From contig CAKTCH010000126.1 in NCBI GenBank assembly GCA_934538895.1, positions 1 through 5,284 of the forward strand: a DNA stretch of 5,284 nt. The letters run 5' to 3'. Under the pieces are notes generated by a model that was given only the letters and a program-made list of their open reading frames with translations, was not told the DNA's origin and searched no databases. This stretch comes from an uncultured Alphaproteobacteria bacterium. Lineage in GTDB: Bacteria > Pseudomonadota > Alphaproteobacteria > Micavibrionales > Micavibrionaceae. Made by a program: the position numbers and the translations under genes. Below, in pieces: positions 1 to 4,993 of the stretch; the first letter of the stretch is position 1, and each line of letters opens with the position of its first letter.

Positions 1-2
1 TC

Positions 3-173
3 TTGGAATCTGTTCAGTTGCAAGGGCCGCTCTCTATAAATAAGATTAAGAAAGCCTCTATGCATGAAAGCATTGACGAAGCGAGGGATATCGTTGAGCC
101 AGAAAAATTGTTTAGAGGGATTAAGGCTATCTACCGAGCGGCTTTTCTACTTCGATGCTGCATCGAACGATAG
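3..173 (+). CDS. 3' end of an unrecognised open reading frame (5' partial)
   Basis: The frame starting at base 3 is open from the left edge to a TAG at 171-173, giving 56 residues. I do not recognise the protein. The visible tail is charged in its first part (SINKIKKASMHESIDEARD) and ends in a more hydrophobic, basic helix-like stretch (GIKAIYRAAFLLRCCIER). The other two plus frames close by about base 42. GC here is about 42 percent by hand count, well below the coding regions to the right. A perfect 7-bp inverted repeat with a 3-base loop (151-157 and 161-167) sits over the last codons; it lacks a following T run, so I do not call it a terminator. An open frame this short in fairly AT-rich DNA could be chance, and no start codon for the gene is visible. 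The existence of a real gene is a weak inference. Confidence 0.3.
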   Translation: MESVQLQGPLSINKIKKASMHESIDEARDIVEPEKLFRGIKAIYRAAFLLRCCIER

Positions 174-230
174 AATATAGGCCGGCCCCGAAGAGGGCTC
201 TCTGTAAGTTTTTGCCATTTAAGGGATAAA

Positions 231-306
231 TGGTGGCGGTGGAGGGACTTGAACCCCCGACACAAGGATTATGATTCCTCTGCTCTACCGGCTGAGCTAC
301 ACCGCC
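231..306 (-). tRNA. tRNA-Met, anticodon CAT (elongator type), CCA encoded
   Basis: Reading the minus strand from 306, a full cloverleaf can be folded. The acceptor stem GGCGGTG (306-300) pairs perfectly with CACCGCC (241-235), followed by discriminator A (234) and an encoded CCA (233-231). The D arm is GCTC/GAGC around an AGCCGGTA loop. The anticodon stem GAGGA/TCCTT encloses the loop ATCATAA, which gives anticodon CAT. The T arm is GGGGG/CCCTC with loop TTCAAGT. The body is 73 nt without CCA. It is not the initiator: position 1 pairs with 72 (G-C), and the three G-C pairs in the anticodon stem typical of tRNA-fMet are absent. The alternative is tRNA-Ile2 with lysidine-modified CAT. I prefer elongator Met because the GGAATCATAATCC and GTGTCGGGGGTTCAAGTCCC segments resemble remembered alphaproteobacterial elongator tRNA-Met genes. 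Confidence 0.95.
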
Positions 307-327
307 AACGGTGTTTTAAGGCTTGCG

Positions 328-356
328 TTTATCGCCGTTTAGGGGGTTTTTGTCAA
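328..356 (-). promoter_or_regulatory. Sigma-70-type promoter of the tRNA-Met gene, inside the end of the hydrolase gene
   Basis: On the minus strand a perfect -35 hexamer TTGACA (356-351) is followed by a 17-base spacer and GATAAA (333-328), which matches four of six bases of the -10 consensus. A start about 7 bases downstream gives a leader of roughly 14 bases before the tRNA 5' end at 306. The -35 box is also codons Leu279-Thr280 of the upstream hydrolase gene, and the spacer includes its TAA stop. The sequence match is direct; promoter activity is inferred. Confidence 0.65.
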
Positions 357-1190
357 GCTTTCAGGCGCGGGCTTTTCCGTGGCCGGGGCGGGGGCGGGCG
401 TGGCCGCCGGATTCCCTTCGTTTCCGGCTTTCCGGAAGGCTTTTTCAAGGAAGGAAAGGCTGCGCTGCCAGCTCAGGGCGTCGGCTTCTTCGTTATAGGC
501 CGCGCCTTTGGCCGGGTCGTTTCCGGCTTCTTTTTCGGTAAAGCTGTGGACCGCGCCGGGGTAGGCGTAGAAGGTCAGGCGGGCGTGGGCGTCCTGCATT
601 TCCTGCTCGAAGGCGACGACTTCCGCCGCGGGGACGAACGGATCATCCGCGCCGTGATGCACCAGAAGCGGAGCCTTGACCGTGTTCTCAGCCGCCGGCG
701 CTTTGGTCGAGAGGCCGCCATGGAAGCTGATGGCCGCGGCGAGTTCCTCACCCGCGCGCGCGGCTTCGAGCGCCATGGTGCCGCCGAAGCAATAACCCAT
801 GATGGCTATGGACGGCCCGATGCTGCTCATGCCGCGCACGGTTTCCAGCGCGGCATGAACGCGCTGGCGGGCCAGCACCGGGTCGTTTTTGTAGAGGCTG
901 GCCTGCTTGCCCGCCTCCTCGGGCGTCTGCGGGCGGATGCCCTGGCCGTACATATCGATGGCGAAAGCGTTATAACCTGCGGCGGCCAGCATGTCGGCGC
1001 GGCTTTTCTCGTAAGCGCCGAGGCCCTTCCACTGGTGCACGATCAGCACGACCGGCGCGCCGGGCTCTGCGGCGCGCGCCATATAGCCTTCGAGCTGCAT
1101 GTCACCGTCTTTATAAAGGAACGGTTCGCCGGCGAGGGCGGGCGTGGACGCAAAACACAGTAAAGCCAGCAGGGCCGCGCGCAGGGACAT
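339..1190 (-). CDS. Exported dienelactone hydrolase family protein (alpha/beta hydrolase)
   Basis: A 283-residue protein. Residues 1-20 form a Sec-type signal peptide: a basic Arg4, a hydrophobic core of Leu and Ala, and an ALA-GEP cleavage site, so the enzyme probably works in the periplasm. The mature part has the dienelactone hydrolase layout: an early strand VVLIVHQWKG (47-56), the nucleophile elbow GYCFGG with Cys134, GADDPFVP with Asp183 as the likely acid, and GAVHSF with His215, giving a Cys-Asp-His triad. The family hydrolyses dienelactones and assorted esters or lactones; the substrate cannot be read from the sequence. The last 25 or so residues are Pro/Ala-rich and lie beyond the normal fold. 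The ATG at 1190 is supported by a perfect AGGAGG (1203-1198) seven bases upstream. mnmA lies 83 bp upstream on the same strand, but this gene has its own promoter. Its 3' end contains the tRNA-Met promoter. Confidence 0.9.
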   Translation of the reverse strand: MSLRAALLALLCFASTPALAGEPFLYKDGDMQLEGYMARAAEPGAPVVLIVHQWKGLGAYEKSRADMLAAAGYNAFAIDMYGQGIRPQTPEEAGKQASLYKNDPVLARQRVHAALETVRGMSSIGPSIAIMGYCFGGTMALEAARAGEELAAAISFHGGLSTKAPAAENTVKAPLLVHHGADDPFVPAAEVVAFEQEMQDAHARLTFYAYPGAVHSFTEKEAGNDPAKGAAYNEEADALSWQRSLSFLEKAFRKAGNEGNPAATPAPAPATEKPAPESLTKTP

Positions 1191-1222
1191 GGGAAATCCT
1201 CCTGTTGAAGACGGAAAAGACG

Positions 1223-1250
1223 ATTATAGCCGGAAAGCGGGGCCGGTCAA
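1223..1250 (-). promoter_or_regulatory. Near-consensus promoter of the dienelactone hydrolase gene
   Basis: On the minus strand, TTGACC (1250-1245, five of six to consensus) is followed by a 16-base spacer and a perfect TATAAT (1228-1223). The predicted start near 1216 leaves a leader of about 26 bases, which includes the AGGAGG at 1203-1198. The site lies in the 83-bp gap after the mnmA stop codon, so the hydrolase need not depend on read-through from mnmA. Activity is inferred from the sequence match. Confidence 0.7.
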
Positions 1251-1257
1251 AGACCGG
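1243..1257. repeat. Perfect 6-bp inverted repeat overlapping the hydrolase -35 box
   Basis: CCGGTC (1243-1248) and GACCGG (1252-1257) flank a three-base AAA loop. In the minus-strand RNA this forms a short GC-rich hairpin 17 bases after the mnmA stop. It is not followed by a T run (the next bases are CCCCGCTTTCC), so it is a poor intrinsic terminator. Because the -35 hexamer of the hydrolase promoter lies inside it, an operator is an alternative reading. Either role is inference; only the symmetry is seen. Confidence 0.4.
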
Positions 1258-1273
1258 GCTTCACCATAACCGC

Positions 1274-2476
1274 TTACAAGCGGGTATTGTCGGCATGGCT
1301 GATCCACCCGCCGCCGATCATCCGTTCGCCATCATAGCAGACGGCAGCCTGTCCCGGGGAGATGCCGTATTGTGCATCTTTCAGTGTCAATGTGGCGCTG
1401 CCGTCATCATGGCGTGTGAGTGCTGCATGAATGGGCTGCATCATCGAGCGGAATTTCAGTAAAACAGGAAGGCCGTTTTGAGATGATCCGATGACCGGAT
1501 GACCGGATGATCGGTCAGGCGCGTTCTGATCATCCGGTAATCCGGTCATCCGGTCATCCAGCAACCAGTTACATTCCTTTAAGTGAATGGTATCGCGCGC
1601 CAGCGCTTCTTTCGGGCCGACGATGACGCGGGCGTTTTCGGCATCGACCTTCACCACGTAGAACGGATCGTTATGATCGGAATGACCGCCGCCGATGCCC
1701 AGGCCTTTGCGCTGGCCGATGGTGTAATGGATGATGCCTTCATGCGTGCCGAGAACGCGGCCATCGATATGCTCGATATTGCCGGGTTTTTGCGCTTCGG
1801 GGCGCAGGCGTTTCACCACTTTGGTATAATCGCCGCCGGGCACGAAGCAGATATCCTGGCTGTCGGGCTTGTCCGCCGTAATCAGGCCGAGGCGCTGGGC
1901 GTGGCGGCGCGTGACGTCCTTGGTCCAGCCGCCCAGGGGGAAGCGCAGGTAATCAAGCTGCTCCTGCGTCGTGGCGAACAGGAAATAGCTTTGGTCTTTG
2001 GTGGGATCGACTGCGCGCAGCAAGGCGGCGCGGCCCGTGTCCGGGTTGATGCCGCGCTGGATATAATGCCCGGTCGCCATGCAGTCGGCGCCAAGGTCTT
2101 TGGCCACCGCCAGCAGGTCGCGGAACTTGACCGTCTGGTTACAGCGCACGCACGGAATCGGCGTTTCGCCGCGCAGGTAACTGTCGGCGAAATCCTCGAT
2201 CACGCTGTCCTTGAAATTGCTTTCGTAATTCAGCACATAATGCGGGAAGCCGCGCGCTTCGGCGACGCGGCGGGCATCGTAGATATCCTGCCCGGCGCAG
2301 CACGCGCCTTTCTTTTGCAGCGCCGCCCCGAAATCGTATAGCTGGAGCGTGACGCCGATGACTTCATAGCCCTGCTCGTGCAGCAGGCTCGCCACCACGG
2401 ACGAATCGACCCCGCCCGACATGGCCACCACCACGCGGGTATCCTGAGGTTCCTTATCGAAGCCGAGCGTATTCAT
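1274..2476 (-). CDS. mnmA: tRNA-specific 2-thiouridylase MnmA
   Basis: A 400-residue cytoplasmic enzyme that installs sulfur at C2 of U34 in tRNA-Lys, -Glu and -Gln, using ATP to adenylate the base and a persulfide sulfur. The PP-loop SGGVDSS is at 20-26. Cys112 in PCVRCN is the expected nucleophile and Cys210 in SQDICFV the expected persulfide carrier. GHYIQRG (136-142), DQSYFLF (161-167), TIGQRKGLGIGG (252-263) and the C-terminal SPGQAAVCYDGERMIGGG (373-390) complete the family pattern. I chose the ATG at 2476 because MNTLGF...RVVVAMSGG matches family N termini; the frame extends upstream to 2779 but that part has no family sequence. No Shine-Dalgarno site is evident. The protein is slightly longer than usual (about 360-390) because residues 307-332, in the variable loop between NWL and the KFRS strand, are encoded by a palindromic repeat. 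Confidence 0.96.
   Translation of the reverse strand: MNTLGFDKEPQDTRVVVAMSGGVDSSVVASLLHEQGYEVIGVTLQLYDFGAALQKKGACCAGQDIYDARRVAEARGFPHYVLNYESNFKDSVIEDFADSYLRGETPIPCVRCNQTVKFRDLLAVAKDLGADCMATGHYIQRGINPDTGRAALLRAVDPTKDQSYFLFATTQEQLDYLRFPLGGWTKDVTRRHAQRLGLITADKPDSQDICFVPGGDYTKVVKRLRPEAQKPGNIEHIDGRVLGTHEGIIHYTIGQRKGLGIGGGHSDHNDPFYVVKVDAENARVIVGPKEALARDTIHLKECNWLLDDRMTGLPDDQNAPDRSSGHPVIGSSQNGLPVLLKFRSMMQPIHAALTRHDDGSATLTLKDAQYGISPGQAAVCYDGERMIGGGWISHADNTRL
1482..1559. repeat. In-frame palindromic repeat element built from an 8-bp unit, within mnmA
   Basis: Four tandem 8-bp units (GATGATCC, GATGACCG, GATGACCG, GATGATCG) occupy 1482-1513. After a 14-base spacer, four near-complementary units (GATCATCC, GGTAATCC, GGTCATCC, GGTCATCC) occupy 1528-1559. 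Arm 1482-1512 pairs with 1528-1558 at 28 of 31 positions, so the element can form a long hairpin. The whole is 78 bp, exactly 26 codons, and is read through as MnmA residues 307-332 without a stop. Its peptide (DDRMTGLPDDQNAPDRSS and onward) resembles no MnmA sequence I remember. The structure and reading frame are seen directly; that it is a mobile or dispersed repeat comparable to Rickettsia palindromic elements is inference. Confidence 0.85.
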
Positions 2477-2483
2477 GCGGGCA

Positions 2484-2512
2484 TATATAAAGTAAAACGG
2501 GTTTATATCCAA
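2484..2512 (-). promoter_or_regulatory. Candidate mnmA promoter giving a leaderless or near-leaderless start
   Basis: On the minus strand, TTGGAT (2512-2507) is followed by a 17-base spacer and TATATA (2489-2484). A start 7 bases past the -10 box falls at about 2477, immediately before the ATG at 2476. This agrees with the lack of a Shine-Dalgarno sequence there. Each box matches four of six consensus bases, so this is a moderate match. Confidence 0.4.
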
Positions 2513-2519
2513 GGAATTA

Positions 2520-2546
2520 TTGACATAACCATAACGGAATTGTAAT
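2520..2546 (+). promoter_or_regulatory. Candidate promoter of the dioxygenase-like gene
   Basis: A perfect TTGACA (2520-2525) is followed, after a short 15-base spacer, by TGTAAT (2541-2546), which matches five of six bases but lacks the important A at position 2. The implied start near 2553 is two bases before the ATG at 2555, again leaving no room for a ribosome binding site. The suboptimal spacer lowers confidence. Confidence 0.35.
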
Positions 2547-2554
2547 GTGCGGTT

Positions 2555-3292
2555 ATGAGACGTGAAATCGGCACTATCGCGCACGAAGAGAAAAACCCTG
2601 CGAAAATCCGCCGGGCGCTGGGGCAGGACTGCGGCGGCGTGATCGTTGAAAGCGCGGTGCCGGCCGAGGTCGTGCGTGAATGGCAGGCGGTGGCCGGGAA
2701 TACCTTGTCCCCGGTGATAAAAGATTGCCCCCTGATCATCGCCGATGGAACGGCCCCCGGCCATTGCCGCTGGAAACATGAAGATGAAGCCTATGCCGAA
2801 ACGCAGCGCTGGCTGATGGAAGAATTCGAATGGGCCTCTTCATCGAATTTATGCCGCCGCCCCGAAAACGCGCAGGGGCACGACGGGATGTTGCGCCTGT
2901 GGACGAATGGCGTGATGCATTTACCGTGGCATATAGATTTTGCGCTGTCTGAAATCTTTCCTGATATACATATCCACATCGCCGGAGCGGGCATGAAAGT
3001 GGCGGCACCGGCTAAAGCCATACATATGACTTTCAGTGACAGGAAAGGAACTCCCTATCTGGAATTACCGGACCTGTCGTGGCGCAATATTCTTCACGAC
3101 GATGCCGAATACGACGATGCTGAATCCGACGATACCAGAAAAACCATCGGCGAAAAGCTGGAGGCATATATGCGCGAACGCGATGTGTCTTTGCTGAAAC
3201 TGAAGCCGGGACAGATGTTGTTTTTCAATGAAAAATGCCTTCATGCCTCGGCGCGCGAGAACCAGCCGCGCCTGCGCGCCGCGATTTTCTAG
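2555..3292 (+). CDS. Putative phytanoyl-CoA dioxygenase-like 2-oxoglutarate/Fe(II) oxygenase
   Basis: A 245-residue soluble protein with no signal peptide or membrane segment. The N-terminal DCGGVIVESAVPAEVVREW (25-43) resembles the opening of phytanoyl-CoA dioxygenase (PhyH) family proteins, where a 'gflvve..vp.e.v' stretch precedes the barrel. Candidate iron ligands are His126 and Asp128 in WHIDF and His230 in KCLHASARENQPRLR; Arg239 or Arg241 would hold the 2-oxoglutarate carboxylate. The 104-residue gap from HxD to the distal His, and LKPGQMLFFNEKCLHAS near the C terminus, both fit this fold. An acidic, Asp-rich linker (DDAEYDDAESDD, 182-193) interrupts the middle. The substrate is unknown. 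The gene is divergent from mnmA, 78 bp apart, and followed by the LOG genes after a 138-bp gap. No Shine-Dalgarno site is seen before the ATG. The family call rests on motif reading only; a hypothetical protein of another cupin-like fold is possible. Confidence 0.55.
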   Translation: MRREIGTIAHEEKNPAKIRRALGQDCGGVIVESAVPAEVVREWQAVAGNTLSPVIKDCPLIIADGTAPGHCRWKHEDEAYAETQRWLMEEFEWASSSNLCRRPENAQGHDGMLRLWTNGVMHLPWHIDFALSEIFPDIHIHIAGAGMKVAAPAKAIHMTFSDRKGTPYLELPDLSWRNILHDDAEYDDAESDDTRKTIGEKLEAYMRERDVSLLKLKPGQMLFFNEKCLHASARENQPRLRAAIF

Positions 3293-3360
3293 GGCAGTCT
3301 GTACTACGTCTGGCAAAGTGCCGGGAACCATAAACCTGTGCGGCGCATCATAGCAATATT

Positions 3361-3388
3361 TTGACTTCCAAACCCTGTTTTTGCTAAT
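3361..3388 (+). promoter_or_regulatory. Candidate promoter of the first LOG gene
   Basis: TTGACT (3361-3366, five of six) is followed by a 16-base spacer and GCTAAT (3383-3388, four of six). The implied start near 3395 leaves a 35-base leader that includes AGGGA (3418-3422), eight bases before the ATG at 3431. The 138-bp gap from 3293 otherwise shows only a weak 4-bp hairpin (GGCA-AAG-TGCC) with no T run, so I find no clear terminator for the upstream gene. Confidence 0.4.
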
Positions 3389-3430
3389 CCTCGCCTAATC
3401 AAAAAAAGCATAATTTCAGGGATAAGGCGT

Positions 3431-4108
3431 ATGACTTCACCTAAAAAGAAAACCATTAAAACCGTGGGTATATTCTGTTCTTCCCGCATGGGCAATAATC
3501 CGGCCTATGCGCGGCACGCGGCAGAAATCGGTCAGTTACTGGGGCGGAACGGTTTCGATCTGGTATATGGCGGCGGTGCCGCCGGTCTGATGGGAGTCGT
3601 GGCCAAGGCTGCGCGCGATAGCGGCAGCCGCGTCTACGGCGTTATCACGCAGGATTTTAAAAATTGGGCAAACTATGTCCCGGTGGAGGGTACGGTCGAG
3701 AAAATCGTCAAAACTTTGCCGACACGTAAATCATGGATGATGAGCAAGGCCGATGCCTTCATCACGCTGTTCGGCGGTATCGGCACGCTGGATGAAAAAT
3801 GGGAAATCGCCGCGCGTAACGACATGCTGATCGCCGCGCGATCGCAGGAATACCTGACTCCGATCATCGTGCTGAATACCGAAGGCATTTATGACGATGA
3901 AAAGCGCCTGATGCGCAAGCTGATCGATGCGGGCGCCATCCATCCGGGCCGCGAGGAAATGATTCGCGCCGTGAACGAGCCGGCGCAGGCGATCGAGAAG
4001 CTGAAAAAATGGAGCGCCGAAGGCGTCATGCGCGGTATCGACCTGGCGCCCGCATTCGCCGAGCCTGCCGTTCACATGGCGAAGGCACCTTTGCCGCCCG
4101 GCCTCTGA
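3431..4108 (+). CDS. LOG family protein (TIGR00730-like Rossmann fold) with altered PGG motif
   Basis: A 225-residue cytoplasmic protein of the LOG ('Lonely Guy') family. Characterised members are cytokinin riboside 5'-monophosphate phosphoribohydrolases, which release the free base from nucleoside monophosphates. Visible motifs in order are VGIFCSSRMGNNPAYARHA (12-30), the phosphate-binding YGGGAAGLMG (46-55), the arginine motif TRKSWM (98-103) with Arg99, and FGGIGTLDE (114-122) with Glu122. The usual PGG is FGG here: Pro is replaced by Phe114, while the glycines, Thr119 and Glu122 are kept. After about residue 195 a roughly 30-residue tail rich in Ala and Pro extends beyond the typical fold. 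AGGGA (3418-3422) supports the ATG start. A second, canonical LOG gene follows 80 bp downstream. Activity may be intact, altered or lost; bacterial members often have no known physiological role. Confidence 0.85.
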   Translation: MTSPKKKTIKTVGIFCSSRMGNNPAYARHAAEIGQLLGRNGFDLVYGGGAAGLMGVVAKAARDSGSRVYGVITQDFKNWANYVPVEGTVEKIVKTLPTRKSWMMSKADAFITLFGGIGTLDEKWEIAARNDMLIAARSQEYLTPIIVLNTEGIYDDEKRLMRKLIDAGAIHPGREEMIRAVNEPAQAIEKLKKWSAEGVMRGIDLAPAFAEPAVHMAKAPLPPGL

Positions 4109-4174
4109 CGTAGCCTTAATAGTTGTTGTACCTGTCCGTCTTAAAAGGTTAAGATTCCTTCATAACATCTGTTG

Positions 4175-4180
4175 TGAGGA
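4175..4180 (+). promoter_or_regulatory. Ribosome binding site that sets a TTG start for the second LOG gene
   Basis: TGAGGA lies eight bases before the TTG at 4189, which is good spacing. The in-frame GTG at 4174 overlaps this site and has no purine-rich sequence of its own upstream (ACATCTGTT). This favours the TTG. Confidence 0.6.
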
Positions 4181-4188
4181 AATTTTCT

Positions 4189-4785
4189 TTGTCGCTTGTT
4201 TCACTGGCTTTGTATGGGGGATCGCGCGACGGCCACGATCCCGTTTTCGCGGACGACGCAAGGGCGCTGGGCGTGTTGATCGGCAAGCATGACGTCTTGC
4301 TGAAATATGGCGGCTCGGCCAAGGGCCTCATGGGCGCTTTCGCGCGCGGGTTCGTGGATTCAGCGCGCGATTTCAAATCCGAAGCGCAGCTTTATGGCGT
4401 GATGCCGCATAAATATTTCTTTCAGGGCGACGTGGATGCGCTGGGCTTCCAGTACTCGCTGACCGAGACGATGTCGGAACGCAAGGCCTATTTCGTGCGC
4501 GATACCAAGGCGTTCGTGGTGCTGCCCGGCGGCACCGGCACGCTGGACGAAATTTTTGAATCCGTCGAGATCGACCATAACGTCAAGGACGAAAACGGCA
4601 ACCGCCTGCCGGTGCGCCCGTTATATATCCTGAATACGCGCGGCTATTACGACCATATGCTGGCGCAGCTGAAGCACAGCCTGAAAACGGGCTTCCTGTC
4701 GTCGCACACGGAAATATCGTATTTCCGCGTCGAGGAAACGCCGGAAGCGCTTTACGAGCGTATCAGGGCTGAAATCGGGATTTAG
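4189..4785 (+). CDS. LOG family protein (TIGR00730-like), canonical motifs
   Basis: A 198-residue protein when read from TTG at 4189; a GTG at 4174 would add five residues (MRKFS). The TTG is preferred because a Shine-Dalgarno site is correctly placed for it and because MSLVSLALYGGS lines up with the usual LOG N terminus (short Met-x-x, hydrophobic strand, GS). Motifs are YGGSAKGLMG (40-49), SERKAY (96-101) with catalytic-type Arg98, and PGGTGTLDE (113-121) with Glu121, all as in active phosphoribohydrolases of the family. The segment NVKDENGNRLPVR (131-143) looks like a small loop insertion relative to the upstream paralog. It probably cleaves a nucleoside 5'-monophosphate to base plus ribose 5-phosphate in the cytoplasm; the substrate is not determined. 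It is likely co-expressed with the first LOG gene, though the 80-bp gap leaves room for a weak promoter of its own. A nested hairpin element follows the stop codon. Confidence 0.88.
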   Translation: MSLVSLALYGGSRDGHDPVFADDARALGVLIGKHDVLLKYGGSAKGLMGAFARGFVDSARDFKSEAQLYGVMPHKYFFQGDVDALGFQYSLTETMSERKAYFVRDTKAFVVLPGGTGTLDEIFESVEIDHNVKDENGNRLPVRPLYILNTRGYYDHMLAQLKHSLKTGFLSSHTEISYFRVEETPEALYERIRAEIGI

Positions 4786-4808
4786 CCTGTCGCCGGGCTA
4801 CGTCGAAC

Positions 4809-4960
4809 CACAATGCGCACAGCGATTATAGCGTCGTTTTGCCTTTGTCATCCCGAGCGACAGCGAGGGATCTTACCTGGGACAAAGAGGAGATCCCTCG
4901 TCATTCCATTCCTCGGGATGACAAGGGATAAGATTCGTTGTGATCGCTGTGCGCGTTGTG
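4809..4960. repeat. Nested palindromic repeat element in the convergent intergenic region
   Basis: Three nested stems are visible. The outer stem pairs 4809-4828 with 4941-4960 over 20 bases, with only two non-Watson-Crick positions, both G-U compatible; it extends patchily to GTCG (4802-4805) and CGAC (4966-4969). The middle stem pairs TTGTCATCCCGAG (4845-4857) perfectly with CTCGGGATGACAA (4912-4924), and continues for three more bases with one G-U. The inner stem pairs CGAGGGATCT (4864-4873) with AGATCCCTCG (4891-4900). The element fills most of the 208-bp gap between the stop codons of two converging genes and could stop transcription from both sides, though it lacks a clear T tract. The GTCATCCCGAGCG...GCGAGGGATCT wording is one I recall as a recurrent intergenic repeat in many bacterial genomes. 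No flanking direct duplication is visible. Confidence 0.85.
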
Positions 4961-4993
4961 TTTAACGACTTATTATTACCGCTTCATTATATT

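Noticed and set aside
151..205. Intrinsic terminator for the tRNA or for the partial frame
   Set aside because: The 7-bp hairpin at 151-167 and the short GC-rich GCCC/GGGC hairpin near 184-199 both lack an adjacent T run on either strand.
231..306. Initiator tRNA-fMet
   Set aside because: The first acceptor position is paired G-C and the anticodon stem lacks the three consecutive G-C pairs of initiators.
249..1163. A 304-residue plus-strand open frame opposite the hydrolase gene
   Set aside because: It is rich in Arg and Gly with no recognisable motif and runs antisense to a gene with a full catalytic triad, signal peptide and ribosome binding site; it also begins inside the tRNA.
1482..1559. 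CRISPR-like array
   Set aside because: The units are only 8 bp, contiguous without spacers, arranged as an inverted pair, and lie inside a coding frame.
1583..2341. A 252-residue plus-strand open frame opposite mnmA
   Set aside because: It is a shadow of the GC-rich mnmA codons; the minus strand carries the complete set of MnmA motifs.
2477..2779. A longer mnmA start at 2779
   Set aside because: The extra 101 residues have no MnmA-like sequence, overlap the divergent dioxygenase-like gene, and known MnmA N termini match the ATG at 2476.
4126..4155. Separate promoter for the second LOG gene (TTGTAC, 18-base spacer, TAAGAT)
   Set aside because: The -35 matches only three of six bases and the -10 four of six, which is too weak to list; co-transcription with the first LOG gene is as likely.
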